Assembly (NCBI GenBank): GCA_033675265.1 | Contig: JAUJYZ010000894.1 | Coordinates: forward strand, 62,001-126,000 | Direction of reading: 5' to 3' | Length of the DNA stretch: 64,000 nt | DNA from: Actinostola sp. cb2023 | Taxonomy: Eukaryota > Cnidaria > Anthozoa > Actiniaria > Actinostolidae | Shown here: piece by piece, positions 59,644-64,000 of the stretch | How the letters are laid out: every line of letters begins with the position of its first letter | Numbering within the stretch: the first letter of the stretch is position 1 | Translations under genes and position numbers: made by a program | Notes under the pieces: generated by a model | What the model saw: only the letters and a program-made list of their open reading frames with translations | Told to the model about the DNA's origin: nothing | Database searches by the model: none

Positions 59644-60306
59644 TTAATTAACAAATAGAATATGGTTGATCTTTTCAGTGTTGAGGGATTCCAAAGCTAT
59701 TCCAGTAACCATAATTGAAGGAAATTGCGAGCATTTCATTGTTCTTGCTGTACTATACTTCATGACCATAGGCTGCTCCTTTGAAATTAAAACTTCTGCA
59801 ATGCTGTTGTCGTCAAATTCTTTCTTCAGAAGTTTATTCTTCTCAATCTTAACTTCTTCATCATTCATGCGGTTAAACACATATATAGCTTTTCGTTTAT
59901 CAGTTATACATATTGTGACACAAGCAGCAGTGGTAGTTGAATTATGCCCAAAACTGTTGTGTTCAATTATTCCTTTCCAAATAATGTCGAACACTTCCTT
60001 TGAAACTTCACGTGTAAAATGACAGAAATATGGTGACGCTGTAGTTGTAGTAGAGCGAAGTCTTCGATAAATTCCTTCGTGGAGTTTAACAATAATTCGT
60101 CTTGTCATGGGCCAAATATCAACGATCGGATGACATTCCTTTCTACTAACAGATTCATCGCATTTCGTGTAAACCACCTCCATTAGCGAGTCTAACTCCT
60201 GGAACACGTTTCCAATAAATAATTCATCCTTTTCACAATAGGTTTTCACAGACAATTTCCAACTTAGCATGCTCGAACGAATTCTATGCTTCAGCGACGA
60301 CGCCAT
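59644..60306 (-). CDS. Intact 220-aa ORF of unknown function, repeat-associated
   Basis: ATG at 60306 (MASSLKHRIRSSML) to a stop at 59644, no intron needed. It is a soluble-looking, mixed-charge protein with no signal peptide or membrane segment. Features seen are SFGHNSTTTAACVTIC and FNRMNDEEVKIEKNKLLKKE. The last segment matches, in frame and at 40 of 41 bases, the plus-strand pseudogene at 58067-58107. It could be a second gene of the same transposon in opposite orientation or a captured host exon. I do not recognise the family. Confidence 0.5.
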   Translation of the reverse strand: MASSLKHRIRSSMLSWKLSVKTYCEKDELFIGNVFQELDSLMEVVYTKCDESVSRKECHPIVDIWPMTRRIIVKLHEGIYRRLRSTTTTASPYFCHFTREVSKEVFDIIWKGIIEHNSFGHNSTTTAACVTICITDKRKAIYVFNRMNDEEVKIEKNKLLKKEFDDNSIAEVLISKEQPMVMKYSTARTMKCSQFPSIMVTGIALESLNTEKINHILFVN

Positions 60307-60780
60307 CTTTGATTCTATTATTACATGAATCTGGTCAGCGGTGTCGCCCTTAAGAATTAGTTCCCAGAATGGATCGCGCGCCTAAGATGAAACAAATATG
60401 GGCCTCTCCAGCCCGACGTGTTTGGTTAAGAATTATCCCGAATGGAAACGAAAGATGGGCCCAGGGGGCTATGGGTAATTGCTGCCAGGTATTGCATCAT
60501 TGCGGAAAAAGTGTCATTGCTGACCAGATCATTAGAGTCGATATTGGTGGTACTTTGTATGGAAAGTTGCCAAGAGAACAGCTGTAGATGTGATATGGTA
60601 ATAGGGATACACACTTTTTGGGCGTTCCCCTGGGAACGTTTTATGCCTCGCAGTACTAATTGTAATCGCACAAATGTTTGTGAGGTCTAGTTGGACTCCT
60701 GTACGGATATGCAGATGTCGTACAGCAGCCAAGTAGTTTTTGATTGTATTGTGTTTTATCGATTTGGCAAGGTATACTGC
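60307..60780 (+). other. Region with overlapping small open frames
   Basis: Plus frames of 72 codons (60369-60587) and 82 codons (60442-60690), and minus frames, overlap here. The base composition is less AT-rich than nearby. I see no motif to choose among them. It may be the divergent 5' side of the minus ORF ending at 60306. Confidence 0.3.
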
Positions 60781-60859
60781 AAATTGAATTAATGTTTCTT
60801 CATCTGCAGGGAATAAAGATAAGTGGTATGATGGTCTATATAATGTGTAGAATTTAATA

Positions 60860-61378
60860 AACTGATTTTCACCAGAACTATATAGGTTTGTCTAGTAGAG
60901 GAGGCCAGTGACAGATTCATGTACATCTCAGCATCTGCTTTTATAGCTCCAAGAGCTCTGCTAGGATCACTGCTTGACATGGGTCGGCCTGTAGTGCCAT
61001 AGATTGGAATCTCTCCATCTGAAATCAAGAGAGGGAGTCGGCAATCTCGTTTTTCTTACACTGAATATGCTGAGCTCGAACATATATGTTACGTTTTAGG
61101 GTGAGAAGTGTGAAATTTCTTAGCAGATCCATGACCCTTGGTACACGTGATCTCTTGGAATTAATTATGTTGACAACAGATTCATCGTCACAGTGGAAAA
61201 CGATGCGCCTGTTAGCTAGATAATCCACCCACAAGTGGCAAGCAACCATGATGGCATAAAATTCCTGCCATGCAAAGCTGATGTCTGTCTGACCTAAATG
61301 TTGGGAGAGTGCCAACGGCCTAGGAACCATTTGCATTTAAAAATAACCCTGTAGCCTAAGGTACCGGATGCGTCTGTA
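60860..61378 (-). pseudogene. DIRS-like retrotransposon: RNase H and start of tyrosine recombinase
   Basis: On the minus strand, TDASGTLGYRVIF begins at about 61375 with the first RNase H aspartate. After a frameshift, SFAWQEFYAIMVACHLWVDY, VFHCDDESVVNIIN and KKNEIADSLS follow to 61025. This is the RNase H arrangement typical of DIRS/Ngaro elements. Downstream, near 60885-60930, SLASSTRQTY resembles the N-terminus of the element's tyrosine recombinase, which then fades. The reverse transcriptase that should precede RNase H is missing. Confidence 0.7.
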
Positions 61379-62011
61379 TATTCTCGGTTTTCACCTACGT
61401 CATTGAAACTTTTTCCAGGACTTATATAGAACAAAACCTTCATAGGCCGGAAGAGTAGCCAAAATCATAGATCTCAGCCGAAGCTTCATTAAAAGAAGTT
61501 TTAGATAAGAAGATATGAGCGATCGCTTATGCTCATAATTTGGTTAAAGTCCGCCATCCAGGTGTCCTATCGAGGGACAACAACATGGCGGCCAAGTCAC
61601 GAAGACTGAAAATCATGTTTATATTGAGATCACTTCAATTTTTAAACAGCTACATTCATCAAAATAAAGTAAACGATCATCTACTAAGTTAAAATCGTAT
61701 TATTTCAAACGAGTTGTCTATTTCTACGGCTTTGAAAATGCGCGTGACAGTATTGCGTGACAGAATTTGACTCTCAATAAATCGAAAACAAAGCATCTAA
61801 ATTACCAAATTATTTTGGTAGGACTTTTCTTATAACGACGTAAACAAAGATATCCAACAAACAGTTTTGTGAAGTGAATAGTTTGGATTTTAGCTTTTTG
61901 ATGACGTAATAATAATAATAACTTTATTAACGTCTCAAAATCTTCTAGCTGGGCACAAGTGCCCTACTAATCGGGGAGACTTTACGTCTCGTCACGTGAA
62001 AACCGAGAATA
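61379..62011. mobile_element. MITE at the site of the missing reverse transcriptase
   Basis: The inverted ends tattctcggttttcac and gtgaaaaccgagaata. The flanks (gtctg and ggtct side) show no clear duplication. It lies exactly between the gag-like part and RNase H. Confidence 0.65.
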
Positions 62012-62017
62012 GGTCTA

Positions 62018-62651
62018 TTAAAATGCATTATTGTCCTCCCAGCAAGAGGATAGAAATAGGCTCGCACCATTCCAGTCAGAAAGAAACTGTTGCCACATTG
62101 ATAAATATTTGAAAAAACCTGCACTTAACTTAATGTGATGATGTAGCTGAGAAACGTTCCTTGTTAATAGGTGAATCATTCGTTGTAAAATTGGTCTGCC
62201 TGGTAGGATTACCGAGTTGTATCTCCTTGACGTAGCTGGCAGGGACATTCTGCAAAGGGGGAACTCACTGCAGCGTTGTTGGACCTTGTAGGGACTGTGG
62301 CGATAGTGTTGGCGATAATGGCCATATCATTTGCCTGTTGGTTTCGTGCGAGGGGCTCCGAAGGCGAAGGCGAAGCTGGCGTCGATCGCAGCCCGTGCAG
62401 CACCACTCGCTACCTCTTGGATTGATTCTTGGATGGTGGCTGACACTAACGACTTGATCTGTGTAACTTGGGCGTCGGTGAAGGTAATGCTGGAGTTCTG
62501 GATGGGGAAACTCGTGGAACGTTGTACTTGTGGCAGTTGTGCTTCCTCGATTTCCATGTGGTCCGTAATGTGTGTCTCGTGTTGGGAATTCCCCGAACTG
62601 GTCAAAGATTGAAGCCGAGAGATCAGTGTTTCGCAGGCCAGTTGATGTCAT
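62018..62651 (-). pseudogene. DIRS-like ORF1 (gag-like), frameshifted
   Basis: Minus frames contain FTDAQVTQIKSLVSATIQES, GAARAAIDA and, in another frame near 62240, VPASYVKEIQLG, which together resemble the ORF1 of cnidarian DIRS elements. At least two frameshifts are needed. Its order upstream of the RNase H part fits one element on the minus strand. Confidence 0.55.
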
Positions 62652-62659
62652 GACATAAC

Positions 62660-64000
62660 TCCCTTAGCTATGTAACATAGAGGTTATTCAGGTCGATATC
62701 CTGTAGCTCTGTCTCGCAGGCTAGATTAATAAACTTTGCCCTCGGCTGTGATCGGGTTGACGGCATTGTGAAAAGACTTGTGAGAAATCTACAATACCAC
62801 TATAAAGTACTCGACGTTGGGCGTCTTGCTTGTAAACGATTTAAGACCGAATTGTTTTTGTTTCTTCCTTTGCTTTTAGACGAAGAACTTGACTGTGATA
62901 GCGAGGTAAATAAGCTTTTAAAGTAAACATAGCCAAGCTGTCAGCGACTGGCAACGTGCTAGACAGCGTATGACAGTGAGAGCCATGGTGGGTTGGAATA
63001 TACCGGGCTCGTGCACGAGAGCATCTGATTGGTTGAGATGAGCTGATGCGTGACCAGTGCATGGGACTGTGATCGGCAGCTCATCTCTCGCCTCTACTCA
63101 ACTTATATGTACAGAACGGGATGTGGTTGTGTCATTAACTATAATTTATATTGTGGATATAAATTTGCTTATTTCCTGACTCGCGCGCTCTTAATAAAAC
63201 CATTGGGAAAAGTAAACTTGACGGAGTTCGGAGGTGATGACGTAAGCCTGTCCGGAAAAAGCCGTATTTCCCGACTCGCGCTCTCTTAATATACCCATTG
63301 GAAAAAGAGAGTCGGGCGAGTCATATGATAAAATGCTTATTTACTTCGCTCGGTCCGTACGTCATGACCTCGAGCCAAATATTTTCCCGTCTGGCCCTCC
63401 CACTTTTGTACGCCAACAAATAAGCAAAGAAAAAAAGAGGAATCTGGTTTTTTTGCTGGTTAATTTTGTTGTATTTTACGGTGTTTCGCTTTGTTTACAC
63501 TGTTGTACGTGTTATTTGTAATTTCACTTAATCACTGAAAACAAACAACTTTTTTTGTCACAATTGTGTTTTTTTTATTTTTCGTTTAGCTTGGTCTAAG
63601 CAAAACACATTGATATTTTTCTCAGGAAGAATTAGAGAAAGTACTTCGCTGGTTTTACGTTAAATTGTCGCTAAGGAAAATGTTATTGTTGAATAATAAA
63701 GATGGAGTAGTTCCAATCTCGGGACTAGTGCTGTTTATTTGCCCTGAGAAACTGGATGTTCCTCAAATTAAAAATTCATATTCGCCCTCGGAACTTCGTT
63801 TCTCGGGCGAATATTTGTTCTTCGGACATCCAGTTTCCTCGGGCAAATATATTATATATATTATTAGACAGTTTGATGTGTAGTATGGCTGGATATTTTA
63901 CGAATCACGCAGTATTTTGACGAGCCGTAATATATTATCCAACTGTCAAAATGAAGCTCATTTACGACCGAAAATGCATCGTAAAAAATGTTAATTTCAG
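62660..64000. other. Gene-free end of window with small repeats
   Basis: A direct repeat (atttcc-gactcgcgc, ccattggg-aaa) lies at about 63171-63218 and 63265-63312. A nested inverted repeat lies at 63734-63850: atttgccctgagaaactgg and its complement outside, tattcgccctcgg and its complement inside. No supported gene. Confidence 0.5.

Overview
This looks like nuclear DNA of a cnidarian, most likely an anthozoan. The reasons are spliced genes with GT...AG introns, AT-rich intergenic DNA, two copies of a PAN/apple plus fibrinogen-like secreted gene of a type common in corals and sea anemones, and transposon families that I know mainly from cnidarian and other marine-invertebrate genomes. Nothing is organised as operons. 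Apart from the two secreted-protein paralogues, nearly everything recognisable is mobile DNA or its remains.

Layout. 1-0.6 kb: 3' end of a dead tyrosine-recombinase (Crypton/DUF3504-like) gene. 0.7-12 kb: modular repeats, including a family carrying a 72-bp satellite (22 copies at 6.16-7.75 kb). They have been hit by a TA-flanked MITE, a TTAA-flanked long-inverted-repeat element, a 3' LINE fragment and a 970-bp inverted-repeat element, most with readable target duplications. 12-13.2 kb: tRNA-like sequence, a MITE-like repeat and a TAA microsatellite. 13,242-28,592: a 15.35-kb DNA transposon flanked by TTAA, with terminal inverted repeats of about 930 bp and a multi-exon transposase gene. A second TTAA element (14,323-21,296, arms about 830 bp) sits in its first visible coding exon. 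That element carries a deleted CACTA/EnSpm element (15,867-20,531) in its right arm. A solo LTR (24,460-25,313) splits the last transposase exon, and smaller MITEs lie in introns and flanks.

28.6-30.1 kb: PAN/fibrinogen-like gene 1 (minus strand). 31-36 kb: dispersed repeats, MITEs and a LINE fragment with an in-frame 60-bp tandem repeat. 36.26-44.89 kb: the paralogue (gene 2, minus). Its second intron has grown to about 7 kb by insertion of an inverted-repeat transposon (36,943-43,800), which carries an L2/CR1-like LINE, itself hit by a TTAA MITE. Its first intron carries a tRNA-derived SINE.

46-55 kb: hairpin MITEs, a 1.3-kb tandem duplication, a 1.57-kb hexanucleotide array with sharp variant blocks, and a minisatellite of hairpin units with matched arm changes. 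55.6-58.3 kb: frameshifted transposon-type gene (plus). 59.6-60.3 kb: an intact 220-aa ORF (minus) sharing a 41-bp word with it. 60.8-62.65 kb: remnant of a DIRS-like tyrosine-recombinase retrotransposon (minus) lacking reverse transcriptase.

The main story is a datable stack of insertions. In several places removing an insert plus one target duplication restores an open reading frame, so the order of events can be read directly. The outer 15-kb element and the 2.1-kb element at 2,599-4,726 share terminal sequence and TTAA target, so they are probably an autonomous/non-autonomous pair. I cannot assign their superfamily with certainty.
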